Positions 41,717-49,651 of a DNA stretch of 64,000 bases are shown here, in pieces; position 1 is the first letter of the stretch; the number at the start of each line of letters is the position of its first letter. The DNA is from JAIQGF01 sp051006995 (GTDB lineage: Bacteria; Acidobacteriota; Terriglobia; Terriglobales; Acidobacteriaceae): assembly GCA_051006995.1 (NCBI GenBank), contig JBPCSQ010000031.1:62001-126000 (forward strand). The letters are read 5' to 3'. The notes under the pieces were generated by a model, which saw nothing but the letters and a program-made list of their open reading frames with translations, was not told where the DNA came from and ran no database searches. Made by a program: the position numbers and the translations under genes.

Positions 41717-42808
41717 CTAATGATTCGCTCCGCACGTCGGCTTCAGGTCTTGCACACCCGTCACCTCGAATACCGGCTCCTTCGCTCCCGCTACGGATTT
41801 AGGCGAATCGTCGCCGGGCTTCCCCACCACTTCTACCAGGTGGTTGACGTGGTCCTTCATCTGTTCGCGCAGGCCGTCCAGCCGGTATTGCGTTCCTGAC
41901 TTCTGCTCCTTCAAGTAGAACTCGTGCGAGTCCTTCCCCGTCGAGGTGAGGCATCCAACCAGCACCGGACGCGGCTTTTGCGCCTCGGCAGCTTTCTCGG
42001 AGCGCTTCTCTTGCTCTTTCTTGGACCCGCTGATCTGCTGCGAAGCACCCGGCAACTCCGTTCCCTTTTGGTTGTCGCGGTTCTGCGCATATCCCGTGCC
42101 TGCCGCCTGGTTTGCCTGCTGCGATTCCTGCTTCGCGTTCTGCCGGTAATTCGGCTGAGCATTCACCCCGAGTTGGTGCTGCGAGTTGTTGATCTCGGCG
42201 CGCTCCGCCGATGCCGCAATCTGTTCCGCTGCCGCCGGATTCTGCGCCGCCTGTTCAAAGTTCGGCGGAGCACCCTCCGCCGCAGTCGGCTTCGCACCCT
42301 GAGACTTGCCACCCAGGCCTGAATTCTCTCCCGGTGCTTGTACCTTGCCCGCCTGCGTCTCTGCCCCCGGTGTCACCTGCCCTGCGCTGTCGGTCGTCGT
42401 TACCGCCTGGCTGTGCCCTTCATTGCCGGTTTTTCCTCCAATTGCCACCGGCGATCCCGAACCGGCGGCACCGCACCATGCCTGCACCACCTGCGCCTTG
42501 GTGACTTGGAACGCGGGTGCCGATGCGCCCTTCGTCTTCTCGGCCGCGATGTGCCCGCTGACCTTGACCATTTTCCCTACCGCGCTCTTCAATCCGGTCG
42601 TGTTGCCTTGCAAGCGGTACACGAGCTGTCCATGCCCGAGCATCAGGTGTTCGGAGCTTCCGCTGACGCATCCCACCATCTCGGTTTCCGACTGGCTCTG
42701 CGCGGCATACCCGATTCTCGGCTCACCCGCTTGTCCCTTTGCGGCCGGTTGCGCTTGCGCCCACGCCAGAGCCCCCGAAATAACAGTTATGAAGACGATC
42801 GTTCTCAT
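41717..42808 (-). CDS. Exported low-complexity protein with two GC...C domains
   Basis: A 363-residue protein with a signal peptide (IVFITVISGALAWAQAQ). A first GC...C domain (from VGCVSGSSEHLMLGHG to QAWCGAAG) is followed by a Gln/Ala/Asn/Ser-rich linker of about 160 residues and a second such domain (from VGCLTSTGKDSHEFYLKE to LKPTCGANH). The shared pattern, small beta strands ending in V-x-V-x-G, suggests OB-like disulfide-bonded modules. It is related to the genes at 33917 and 42962. Function is unknown. Confidence 0.7.
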   Translation of the reverse strand: MRTIVFITVISGALAWAQAQPAAKGQAGEPRIGYAAQSQSETEMVGCVSGSSEHLMLGHGQLVYRLQGNTTGLKSAVGKMVKVSGHIAAEKTKGASAPAFQVTKAQVVQAWCGAAGSGSPVAIGGKTGNEGHSQAVTTTDSAGQVTPGAETQAGKVQAPGENSGLGGKSQGAKPTAAEGAPPNFEQAAQNPAAAEQIAASAERAEINNSQHQLGVNAQPNYRQNAKQESQQANQAAGTGYAQNRDNQKGTELPGASQQISGSKKEQEKRSEKAAEAQKPRPVLVGCLTSTGKDSHEFYLKEQKSGTQYRLDGLREQMKDHVNHLVEVVGKPGDDSPKSVAGAKEPVFEVTGVQDLKPTCGANH

Positions 42809-42901
42809 GTGTTTTGCCAAACCTCTAATTACTTAGACGGGTACCTACGCTGTGTCGATGGCCGTTCTTCGGCGCACTTTGCACTTGCCCTCCGTACTAA
42901 G

Positions 42902-42933
42902 AAAAAACCGCCGCACGCTTGCGCGTACGGCGG
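42902..42933 (-). terminator. Intrinsic terminator of the LPXTG-like protein gene (minus strand)
   Basis: CCGCCG (42908-42913) pairs with CGGCGG (42928-42933), with a second inner stem ACGC/GCGT after one mismatch. On the minus strand it is followed by TTTTTTC. Confidence 0.85.
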
Positions 42934-42961
42934 CTTTGTTTCAGTAGCTTCAGTGTGCAGT

Positions 42962-44062
42962 CTACTTCTTCCTCCGGCTGACCAAACCGACGCCGATCGA
43001 GCCCAGTCCGAGCAAGCCCAACAGCGGCAGCGGCGAAGCCGTCTGCGGCAGGTTGGCACCTGCATTCTGACCCGACGTGCTCTGCCCCGCAGCCGCGTTC
43101 TGGTCGGCCGAAACAGCGCCGGCGCTCGGTGCAGCTTGGCTCGACGCACTTTGGCCCGCGTTAATGTCGGAGCTGGCGCTGGGCGGGTTCTGCGCAGTCG
43201 TGCTCTGGCTGGTGGCGCTCTGAGTCGTGGTGCTCTGGCTCGCGTTAATGTCCGAGCTGGTGCTCGGCGGGTTCTGCGAGGTCGAGCTTTGCGCGCTCAT
43301 GCTGCCCGTCTGCGGCTGGTTCACGTCTGCTTTGCCCACAGCCGAAGCCTGGCCCGTCGAATTCGGAACCTCGGCGTTCGGGTTTGCCGTCGCCGCGGTG
43401 TTGTTGCTCTGCTCGCCCGACGGCGGGTTGGCAGCCGCGCCCGTCTGCTGGCTGGCGCTGCTCTGGCTCATGTCCGGCGACGTGCTGCTCGGAGGATTGC
43501 TGGTCGTGGCCGAGCTATGCGAGCTCACGCTGCCGCTCTGACCGGCGTTGCTGCCGATGGCGCCTGAGGAAGACGCTGGCGGATTGCTTTCCGTCGCGCT
43601 CGGAGCAGCCGCGCCCGCGGTTGCGCCGGCGGCCGCTGACTGCGGCTGGGTCTGGCAGCTATCCGACAGCTTGGTTACGTCGCTCGCCGAAATTGACGTG
43701 GCATCCGCTCCCATCGAGCCGGTGATCTGCACCTGCTGGTTCACGTGTCCCTGCAGCAGGCTGCTGTCGCCCTGCACCTGGTACGCCTTGCCGGCCGGGT
43801 CGGTCAGCGTGAAGCTGCCACTGGAACCGGTGAGGCAGCCCTGGATCTGCTGGCTCTGCGCCATCTGGCCGCCGCTCGCTGTCTGCGACGACTGCGGCAG
43901 AGTACTCTGCGCGCCCGACGGGTTGCTGTTCTGGTTGGTACTCTGTTCGCTGGAAGTCTGCGGCGTGGTAGATTGCGCGCTCGACCCGGATGTGCTGGTC
44001 TGCGCCACGGCGACCGCCGCTGACAGCAGCAATATCGCTGTGATCGTGAATAGTTTTCGCAT
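42962..44062 (-). CDS. Exported Ser/Thr/Gln-rich protein with LPXTG-like C-terminus
   Basis: A 366-residue protein. A signal peptide (FTITAILLLSAAVAVAQ) is followed by a Ser/Thr/Gln-rich stretch, one GC...C domain (IQGCLTGSSGSFTLTDPAG to KLSDSCQ), then a long low-complexity region with repeats of the form QNPPS-x-SSDIN. The C-terminus is LPQTAS, a hydrophobic stretch (PLPLLGLLGLGSIGVGLV) and SRRKK: a sorting-signal layout. GGAGG before the ATG supports the start. It is probably a surface or envelope protein. No sortase gene is in the window. Confidence 0.72.
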   Translation of the reverse strand: MRKLFTITAILLLSAAVAVAQTSTSGSSAQSTTPQTSSEQSTNQNSNPSGAQSTLPQSSQTASGGQMAQSQQIQGCLTGSSGSFTLTDPAGKAYQVQGDSSLLQGHVNQQVQITGSMGADATSISASDVTKLSDSCQTQPQSAAAGATAGAAAPSATESNPPASSSGAIGSNAGQSGSVSSHSSATTSNPPSSTSPDMSQSSASQQTGAAANPPSGEQSNNTAATANPNAEVPNSTGQASAVGKADVNQPQTGSMSAQSSTSQNPPSTSSDINASQSTTTQSATSQSTTAQNPPSASSDINAGQSASSQAAPSAGAVSADQNAAAGQSTSGQNAGANLPQTASPLPLLGLLGLGSIGVGLVSRRKK

Positions 44063-44411
44063 CGAAATTCCTCCGGTTGGTCTGTCCCTTGGTTAGTCCT
44101 GTCCCTGGGCTGGGTGTGAGTTGATCGAAGTGGCCCGCACCTGTGCTTAGAAACTAGTTATCAGGCACGGTTTGCCCCAGACCGAGTCGATCCCGAAGAA
44201 ATCGCACGCTCCTGCTGCAAGCGGCCAGCAGAGCTTGTTCCGTAGCCTTAATCCTCACGACCTAAGGTGAAATCTGCTCGGCCGCGGTTGGACCCCACTT
44301 TTGTGCAGCCCTGCTTTCACCGCGATGGAGTCGGCGCCGCGCGGCCTACCCTTGTTCCCGCTTTTGGAGCGACCGGGCTAAATCGCGACTGCTAATTGCT
44401 ATGATTCCCAC
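44063..44411. other. 349-base region without a gene
   Basis: This divergent gap holds the leader of the minus-strand exported protein (GGAGG at 44069-44073) and the upstream region of tadA. I see no ORF with coding character. It includes CCCCACTTTTGTGC (44293-44306), a word with near copies at 33915 and 62039. No clear promoter boxes stand out. Confidence 0.5.
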
Positions 44412-44858
44412 GTGTCCGACGAACTGTTCATGGAGGAAGCCCTCCGCGAGGCCCGCCGCGCCGAAGTTGCCGGAGAAGTTCCTGTCGGCGCCGTTATCAT
44501 CTGCGACGGGCAAATCGTCGGCCGCGGCCACAATCTGAACCTCACCGGCGCCGATCCTACCGCACACGCGGAAATCCTGGCGCTCCGCGCCGCCGGCGCT
44601 GCCGTCGGCAACCACCGCCTCATTGACTGCGAGATGTTCGTAACCGTCGAGCCGTGCGCCATGTGCGCCGGGGCGCTTGTTCACGCCCGTCTGAAGCGGC
44701 TAACTTACGGCGCGGATGATGCAAAAGCAGGCGCGGTGCGCTCCGTGATGGCGGTCCTGAACGACCCGCACCTCAATCACCGCATGGAAGTGACTTCGGG
44801 CGTGCTGGCCGCCCGCTGCCAGGAGATTCTCCAGTCTTTCTTCCGCTCCCGCCGTTGA
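44412..44858 (+). CDS. tadA: tRNA adenosine(34) deaminase
   Basis: A 148-residue zinc deaminase that converts A34 to inosine in tRNA-Arg(ACG). The zinc site is His52 (AHAEILAL, with catalytic Glu54) plus Cys82 and Cys85 (PCAMCAGA). Start is GTG at 44412. It is essential in most bacteria that use ACG anticodons, and that tRNA is encoded at 13279 here. It forms a single-gene unit facing the CBS gene. Confidence 0.94.
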   Translation: MSDELFMEEALREARRAEVAGEVPVGAVIICDGQIVGRGHNLNLTGADPTAHAEILALRAAGAAVGNHRLIDCEMFVTVEPCAMCAGALVHARLKRLTYGADDAKAGAVRSVMAVLNDPHLNHRMEVTSGVLAARCQEILQSFFRSRR

Positions 44859-44888
44859 ATTGCGGGGGGCGCCCCGCCACACTACTAC

Positions 44889-44917
44889 CAAAAAATAAAG
44901 GCCGCCTCTCGGCGGCC
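44889..44917 (-). terminator. Intrinsic terminator of the CBS-domain gene (minus strand)
   Basis: GGCCGCC (44900-44906), loop TCTC, GGCGGCC (44911-44917) form a 7-bp stem. On the minus strand it is followed by TTTATTTTTTGG. Confidence 0.85.
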
Positions 44918-44939
44918 ATACTCGGTACCCGGTACTCAG

Positions 44940-45377
44940 CTATCCCCCGGGCGCGTCATTCGTCATGTACTGTTCCATCGTGTCGAGCTGGTTCGTCAAC
45001 TCGTCCACCTGCGACTCCAGCAAGTTGCGGATTGAGAGCATTGCCATCAGCCGCCCGCGATCGTCCACCACCGGTAGGTGACGGAAATGATGTTCCACCA
45101 TCACCGCCAGCGCTTCCCCGGGTTTGGTGTTTGCCGTCGCCAGCACCACCGGCGCGGTCATCAACTCCGACACCGGCGTGCGCGACGGATCGCGCCCGCT
45201 CAGCGCCAGCTTTCGCAGCACGTCACGCTCGGTGAAAATGCCCAGTACCGTTCCGGCCTGGTCCACCACGCCGACCGCGCCCACCCGCCGCGCCAGCATC
45301 AATTGAATCGCATCGGCAGCCGTGGTCTCCGGATGCACCACCGCAGGCTCTTCGTCACATAAGTGGAGTACGCTCAT
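44940..45377 (-). CDS. Two-CBS-domain protein
   Basis: A 145-residue protein of two tandem CBS motifs. The first is around TTAADAIQLMLARRVGAVGVVDQ and the second around KPGEALAVMVEHHFRHLPVVDD, each ending in the typical V-x-D plus small-residue turn. Such Bateman modules bind adenosyl nucleotides and regulate partners or act as energy sensors. A C-terminal helix (DELTNQLDTMEQYM) may mediate dimerisation. No fused output domain is present. Confidence 0.87.
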   Translation of the reverse strand: MSVLHLCDEEPAVVHPETTAADAIQLMLARRVGAVGVVDQAGTVLGIFTERDVLRKLALSGRDPSRTPVSELMTAPVVLATANTKPGEALAVMVEHHFRHLPVVDDRGRLMAMLSIRNLLESQVDELTNQLDTMEQYMTNDAPGG

Positions 45378-45519
45378 GATCCTTCCCTCACCCGGGAGAT
45401 TCGGGCATTATGCCGTCCCCGGCCGCGATGTCAAGTGCCCGCCTCAAACGCGGGAAAACGCGGTCCTCTGAATCCATCCGACACAAATTCGCTAAAGCAA
45501 GGAAATAAAGGAAAAGAAC

Positions 45520-45609
45520 TGGCGGAGAGGGAGAGATTCGAACTCTCGATACCCTTCCAGGTATGTCCGCTTTCGAGGCGGATCGTTTCAACCACTCACG
45601 CACCTCTCC
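45520..45609 (-). tRNA. tRNA-Ser (anticodon CGA)
   Basis: The minus strand folds as a class II tRNA. The acceptor stem GGAGAGG pairs with CCTCTCC, with discriminator G and encoded CCA (45520-45522). The anticodon loop CTCGAAA gives CGA for UCG. The long variable arm (ACATACCTGGAAGGGTAT) is typical of Ser. It is 90 bases long and lies downstream of pheA on the same strand. Confidence 0.94.
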
Positions 45610-45661
45610 GCGCGGGGAAGACGAGTGGTCCTGAATTATCGTACCAGAAATCGGCGGCCGT

Positions 45662-46468
45662 TCACGCCGCGGGGTACACGCCCAGTACTTTCACGAATTC
45701 GGCGATTTCGGCCAGGTGCGCCAATGCCCGGCGCGCCGCGTTGTCGTCGCCGCGAAGATAATCCACGAAAAAAACATACTCGAAGGGACGTCCGCGCAGC
45801 GGACGCGACTCGATCTTACTTAGGTCAATGTCGCGCAGCGCGAACACGCTCAGCGCCTTGAACAGCGCGCCCGGCATGTTCTTCAGCGCAAACACGATGG
45901 AAGTCTTGTTCGCGCCGCGGGTGCGAGTGCGGCTACGGCGCACCAGGAAAAAGCGCGTGAAGTTCTGCTTGTCGTCTTCCAACCCACTAAGCAGGATGCG
46001 TCCCTTGTACTGGGACGCCGCCCGCTTTCCGGCGATGGCCGCGCTGTCGCGCAGACGTTGGGAAACCACGTGCTTCACGCTGCCGGCCGTGTCGTAAAAG
46101 GATTCCGGTCGGACCTGAGGGCGCCTGCGAAAGAATTCCCGGCATTGCTCCAGCGCGACAGGATGGGAGAAGACGCGCTTGATGTCCTGCAAACGCACGC
46201 CAGGGGCGGCGATCAGGTTGTGTCGAATGCGCAAGCGAAACTCACGTTGAACGAAGACGTCGCGAGCCAGGAGTAGGTCCAGGTGGGGCGCGACTGGCCC
46301 GGCCAGCGAGTTCTCGATCGGGATCAGGCTCGCGCCCACGCTGCCACCCTGCAATCGGTCAAACACGTCCGAGGAGGTGACGCAGGGCACGACCGTGCAG
46401 CCGAGCAGAAAAGTCCGTGCCGCTTCATCACTGAATGAGCCCAGTTCGCCTTGGATTGCGATTCTCAT
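45662..46468 (-). CDS. pheA: Prephenate dehydratase
   Basis: A 268-residue monofunctional enzyme that converts prephenate to phenylpyruvate. SLIPIENSLAGPV is the substrate region, and DTAGSVK and NFTRFFLV (Thr-Arg-Phe) are the active-site marks. Residues 190-265 are an ACT domain (PGALFKALSVF, ESRPLRGRPFEYVFFVD) for phenylalanine feedback. There is no chorismate mutase domain. The ATG at 46468 (MRIAIQGELGSFS) matches the family start. tRNA-Ser lies downstream. Confidence 0.93.
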   Translation of the reverse strand: MRIAIQGELGSFSDEAARTFLLGCTVVPCVTSSDVFDRLQGGSVGASLIPIENSLAGPVAPHLDLLLARDVFVQREFRLRIRHNLIAAPGVRLQDIKRVFSHPVALEQCREFFRRRPQVRPESFYDTAGSVKHVVSQRLRDSAAIAGKRAASQYKGRILLSGLEDDKQNFTRFFLVRRSRTRTRGANKTSIVFALKNMPGALFKALSVFALRDIDLSKIESRPLRGRPFEYVFFVDYLRGDDNAARRALAHLAEIAEFVKVLGVYPAA

Positions 46469-46470
46469 AG

Positions 46471-46509
46471 AAGTACTAAGCACAAAGTACTAAGTACCAA
46501 ACTTAGGTG
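46471..46509. repeat. AGTACTAAG self-similar repeat
   Basis: The leader of pheA reads AGTACTAAGCACAAAGTACTAAG and continues TACCAAACTTAGG: three copies of a GTACTAAG word. A relative, ACTCGGTACCCGGTACTCAGC, is at 44920-44940. Confidence 0.55.
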
Positions 46510-46661
46510 CGCCTTGTACTCGTCACGTCATCCCCAAGTTACAGAAACTGACGGGGAAAGTCAGCAATTCCGGCTGCAGCTTTCGATTTCTTACAACTGG
46601 GCCGAACGGTTACACCCTCGAATCACAGGACGATCCGAAACCAGAAATCGGGGAGCCAGTG

Positions 46662-46811
46662 ATGCTCTGGACCATTTTCATCATTTTGCTGGTGCTGTGG
46701 CTGATCGGTGTGGTCAGCAGCTATACGCTAGGAGGATTCATACACTTGCTCCTGGTGCTGGCAGTGGTCGCGCTGGTGTTCCAGTTGATCACCGGCAGAA
46801 ACCCGGCATGA
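46662..46811 (+). CDS. Small membrane protein, lmo0937-like
   Basis: A 49-residue protein (starts MLWTIFIILLVLWLIGVV, ends LITGRNPA) with two hydrophobic helices joined by SSYTLGGFIH. This is the layout of the lmo0937 family of tiny membrane proteins. The ATG at 46662 lies six bases after GGGGAG; a GTG one codon earlier is possible. It precedes a CsbD gene by 44 bases, a common stress-linked pairing. Function in the membrane is unknown. Confidence 0.8.
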   Translation: MLWTIFIILLVLWLIGVVSSYTLGGFIHLLLVLAVVALVFQLITGRNPA

Positions 46812-46855
46812 CTCAGGTTTCTTTTGTAACTCATTTTCAGGGAGGTCAGGAAAGC

Positions 46856-47137
46856 ATGAACAAAGACACATTGAAGGGCAAAGCGAAAGACGCCGCCGGT
46901 CGCGTAGAACGCCAGGTGGGTGAATGGACTGACAACCCCAAGCTGCAGGGCGAGGGCGCTGGCCGACAGGTTGAAGGCAAGATCCAGAAGGGCGTCGGGA
47001 AGGTGAAGGACCTCGGCCAGCAGGCCGAAAACAAGCTGGACGAAATGCGTCAGCGCGACAAGCAGCGTGACGAAGACATCAAGCAAAGGAACATCCAGCG
47101 CGATGAGATCAAGGATAAGAACCGGAAGGTCGCCTGA
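46856..47137 (+). CDS. CsbD-like stress protein
   Basis: A 93-residue hydrophilic protein. The start MNKDTLKGKAKDAAGRVERQ and the helical LQGEGAGRQVEGKIQKGVGK are CsbD hallmarks. The C-terminal third is a charged helix rich in Gln, Asp, Arg and Lys. CsbD proteins rise in general stress and may be disordered. GGAGG at 46841-46845 supports the ATG at 46856. A strong terminator follows, closing a two-gene unit with the small membrane protein. Confidence 0.9.
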   Translation: MNKDTLKGKAKDAAGRVERQVGEWTDNPKLQGEGAGRQVEGKIQKGVGKVKDLGQQAENKLDEMRQRDKQRDEDIKQRNIQRDEIKDKNRKVA

Positions 47138-47158
47138 TCTCTGCGATCGTGAACCCTG

Positions 47159-47184
47159 AAGGGCGCCGCAAGGCGCCCTTTTTT
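47159..47184 (+). terminator. Intrinsic terminator of csbD
   Basis: GGGCGCC (47161-47167), tetraloop GCAA, GGCGCCC (47172-47178), followed by TTTTTT. Confidence 0.93.
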
Positions 47185-47233
47185 CTATGCAGAATTGAGA
47201 GCCGATCGATTCTTATTCTTCATTCTGCATTCA
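47184..47233. repeat. TGCAGAATT / ATTCTGCA self-similar repeat
   Basis: The block runs from TATGCAGAATTGAG to TTCATTCTGCATTCAGG, so TGCAGAAT and ATTCTGCA face each other. The same words recur more fully at 62643-62740. Confidence 0.55.
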
Positions 47234-47716
47234 GGTCAGGTCTTTTCCAAGCAGGAACGCGTCCAGTTCTCCGTTGTAGTAGCGAGGAATGGTTTTCAAG
47301 ATGGAGTAGCCATGGCGCTTGTAGAAGCGCAGCGCGGGCGCATTGTCCACCGCCATCTCCAGGTACACCGACTTGCAACCCATGCTGCTTAGCCGCCGCT
47401 CGCATTCGTTCATCAATTGCGAACCGACGCCGGATCGGCGCGCCTGCGGAAGCACGTCGATGGTCACCACGTGACCCATGCCGCGCGCGTGCTTTTGCCC
47501 GACGAGAAAGCCGACGATGCTCCGCGAGTCGTCCTCGGACTTCCCCACCGTGTCGCTACTCTCCTGCTCGGCGACGATGGTGAACGCGCCGCGCATGGCC
47601 ATGTACCAGGCGAGTTCGCGCTGTGAATACGCTATGCCGGGCGCGAAGCATTGCTGGTCAATGCGCCAGAGTTCTCTGAAGTCCGCGGCCAAGGAGTCCC
47701 GGAATTGGTAAGGCAT
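47231..47716 (-). CDS. RimI-like GNAT N-acetyltransferase
   Basis: A 161-residue GNAT enzyme. The acetyl-CoA loop is ARRSGVGSQLMNECERRL, preceded by VVTIDVLP, and followed by LEMAVDNAPALRFYKRHGY, a RimI-type C-terminal motif. RimI proteins acetylate N-termini of ribosomal or other proteins. The insert ESSDTVGKSEDDSR near residue 60 is a likely surface loop. The substrate cannot be assigned. Confidence 0.85.
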   Translation of the reverse strand: MPYQFRDSLAADFRELWRIDQQCFAPGIAYSQRELAWYMAMRGAFTIVAEQESSDTVGKSEDDSRSIVGFLVGQKHARGMGHVVTIDVLPQARRSGVGSQLMNECERRLSSMGCKSVYLEMAVDNAPALRFYKRHGYSILKTIPRYYNGELDAFLLGKDLT

Positions 47717-47786
47717 GGGGCTGCTTCCGACGCCTCGGCGGCGTCGCAGTAATCATAGCTGCTATGCCACCGGAAGCACGGCATAG

Positions 47787-47817
47787 AAATATGAAAGCCC
47801 CAGCGATTGCCGGGGCT
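47787..47817 (-). terminator. Intrinsic terminator of the 44-residue gene (minus strand)
   Basis: AGCCCC (47796-47801) pairs with GGGGCT (47812-47817). On the minus strand it is followed by TTCATATTT. It lies 47 bases after the small gene's stop. Confidence 0.65.
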
Positions 47818-47864
47818 GTAATGTTGCTGGGCCGAAACGTGCCTAATAAACGAGGATGAGGCCT

Positions 47865-47999
47865 TTAGTGCTGAATCTTGGCTTGCGCGGCTTGCTTGAG
47901 GCGCTGAATCTCTTCCGCTTCGCGCGCTGCCATCTGGCGGATCATGTCGAACACCGTGCTGCTGGGAGAGGGTTTGCCGATCTGAATGATTTGGGTCAC
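47865..47999 (-). CDS. 44-residue hypothetical protein
   Basis: A short protein (MTQIIQIGKPSPSSTVFDMI, then a charged helix QMAAREAEEIQRLKQAAQAK). It starts with GTG at 47999, with GAGGTGAG (RBS) four bases upstream. Its own terminator lies downstream and two CRP-like operators lie 51 to 89 bases upstream. RBS, terminator and operators together argue that it is a real gene. Function is unknown. Confidence 0.6.
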   Translation of the reverse strand: MTQIIQIGKPSPSSTVFDMIRQMAAREAEEIQRLKQAAQAKIQH

Positions 48000-48325
48000 T
48001 GCTCACCTCACATCTGCGGCGAGAATACCCGCGGAACGAAGAGTGGGGCGACGACTTACGTCACAGGTGGTTGTGACTTACGTCACAACTTAGAGGTAAG
48101 TGGTTGGAACGAAGAGCGTTGGGTGCCGACCAAACGATCGGGATGACTCCCGAACGACGCTGCGTTTCACCATCGAGACATTCACCACCGAGGCACAGAG
48201 AACACTGAGAATCAACCGAGCAATTTCATTTCAAAACACTCGGGTGCATTCTCGGCGTCTCAGTGTCTCGGTGGTAGATTTTCGGGATCACTCCGGAGCG
48301 ACCGCTCGGGATGACCCCGAACGGC
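48000..48325. other. 326-base gap: operators and repeats
   Basis: The left part holds the control region of the 44-residue gene. From 48120 on it is made of dispersed words: GGGATGACTCCCGAACG, CACCGAGGCACAGAGAACAC, CTCGGCGTCTCAGTGTCTCGG and CGGGATGACCCCGAACGG, several as inverted copies. I see no ORF with coding character. Confidence 0.6.
48050..48088 (-). promoter_or_regulatory. Two CRP/FNR-like operators, 22 bp apart
   Basis: TTGTGAC-TTAC-GTCACAA (48071-48088) is a perfect 18-bp dyad that contains TGTGA-N6-TCACA. A second copy, GACGACTTACGTCACA (48050-48065), matches 13 of 16 bases at a 22-bp offset, two helical turns. They lie upstream of the minus-strand 44-residue gene. Confidence 0.6.
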
Positions 48326-49552
48326 CTACGCGGCCCTGGCCGGCGAAGGCACGGGTTCCAGCATGACCTTGATCCATCCCGGTTCGCGCTTGTCGAAATG
48401 CTTGTACGCCTCAAGCGCCGAAGTCATCGGACCAACATGGGTCAGAATCTTCGTCGGCTGTACCGCGCCTGTGGCCACGAGTTCGACCAGGTGTGGAATG
48501 TATTTTCGGTGATTGCAATTCCCCATTTTGACGGTGAGGTTCTTGCCCATCGCCTGACCGATCGGGAACGTGCGCGACATCTCCGAATACACGCCAATGA
48601 CCGAAATGCGCCCGCCCTTGGCGACCGATTCCACCATCCAGTCCAGCACCAGTGAGGGCGCGTCGCCCGGCTCCCAGTTGCCGTCTTTGGGATTGGTTTT
48701 TTGAGCGACCTCTTTGACCTCCTGCTCGAGCTTGTCGGCTTTCACGCCGCGTGATGCCGGCCCATGGTGCGGCTTGACGGCATCTACGCCGACCGCATCA
48801 ATGGCGCGGTCCACTCCAATGCCGCCGGTCAGACCCTGCAGCGCCTTGACCGGGTCTTCCTGGTTGAAGTCAATGATCTCGGCGCCCTGCGCACGCGCCA
48901 TCTCCAACCGCGACGGAATCGTGTCCACGGCGAAGATGCGGCCCGCGCCCAGCAGCTTCAGGCTGGCAATCACGAACTGGCCGACCGGGCCGCAGCCGAA
49001 AACGGCGACGGTGCGGCCAGGACAGATGTCGGCTAATTCCGCCGCCATGTAGCCGGTGGGAAAAATGTCGGAGAGCAGGATGGCCTCGTCGTCCTTCACC
49101 TCCTCCGGCAGCTTCACCAGGCCGACATGGGCGAACGGAACACGCGTGTACTCGGCCTGCAAGCCGTCGAGGCCGCCACTGTCTTCCGGTCCGCCGAAGA
49201 AGACGGTGCCCGCCTGGGAACCGTCCGGGTTGGCATTGTCACACTGCGAGTACCAGCCGTCGCGGCAGTAGGAGCAGTAGCCGCAGGCGACGGTGGACGG
49301 GATCACGACGCGGTCTCCCTTGTTCAAATTGCGCACACCTTTGCCGACCTCCTCGACCACGCCGACCCCTTCATGGCCGAGAATGCGTCCGGTCTTCATG
49401 CCCGTCAGCGTGCCGCGGATGAGGTGCAGGTCCGTTCCGCAGATGGCGCTCGCGGTGAGCCGCACGATGGCGTCAGTCGGGTCCTTCAGTTTCGGTTCCG
49501 GGACGTTGTCGAGCCGGATGTCTCCAATTCCGTGGAATACGACGGCTTTCAT
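48326..49552 (-). CDS. Zinc-dependent alcohol dehydrogenase family protein
   Basis: A 408-residue MDR enzyme of the formaldehyde/glutathione-independent dehydrogenase style. Cys38 and the GHEGVG His/Glu give the catalytic zinc site. The structural zinc loop is ACGYCSYCRDGWYSQC. GCGPVG starts the NAD fold. A long insert (residues 255-300, KPHHGPASRGVKADKLEQE) matches the larger members. It oxidises an alcohol or aldehyde adduct with NAD+. The pfpI gene lies 99 bases upstream on the same strand, so they may be co-transcribed. Confidence 0.88.
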   Translation of the reverse strand: MKAVVFHGIGDIRLDNVPEPKLKDPTDAIVRLTASAICGTDLHLIRGTLTGMKTGRILGHEGVGVVEEVGKGVRNLNKGDRVVIPSTVACGYCSYCRDGWYSQCDNANPDGSQAGTVFFGGPEDSGGLDGLQAEYTRVPFAHVGLVKLPEEVKDDEAILLSDIFPTGYMAAELADICPGRTVAVFGCGPVGQFVIASLKLLGAGRIFAVDTIPSRLEMARAQGAEIIDFNQEDPVKALQGLTGGIGVDRAIDAVGVDAVKPHHGPASRGVKADKLEQEVKEVAQKTNPKDGNWEPGDAPSLVLDWMVESVAKGGRISVIGVYSEMSRTFPIGQAMGKNLTVKMGNCNHRKYIPHLVELVATGAVQPTKILTHVGPMTSALEAYKHFDKREPGWIKVMLEPVPSPARAA

Positions 49553-49651
49553 AAATCCTCCATGGGGCAGCAGCTAGTGGTGTGTGCTTCAGCGGCGCAA
49601 GCCCGGGAGCACACAGGTTTTGCGGCACGACCAAAGTCATGCGCTGATACG

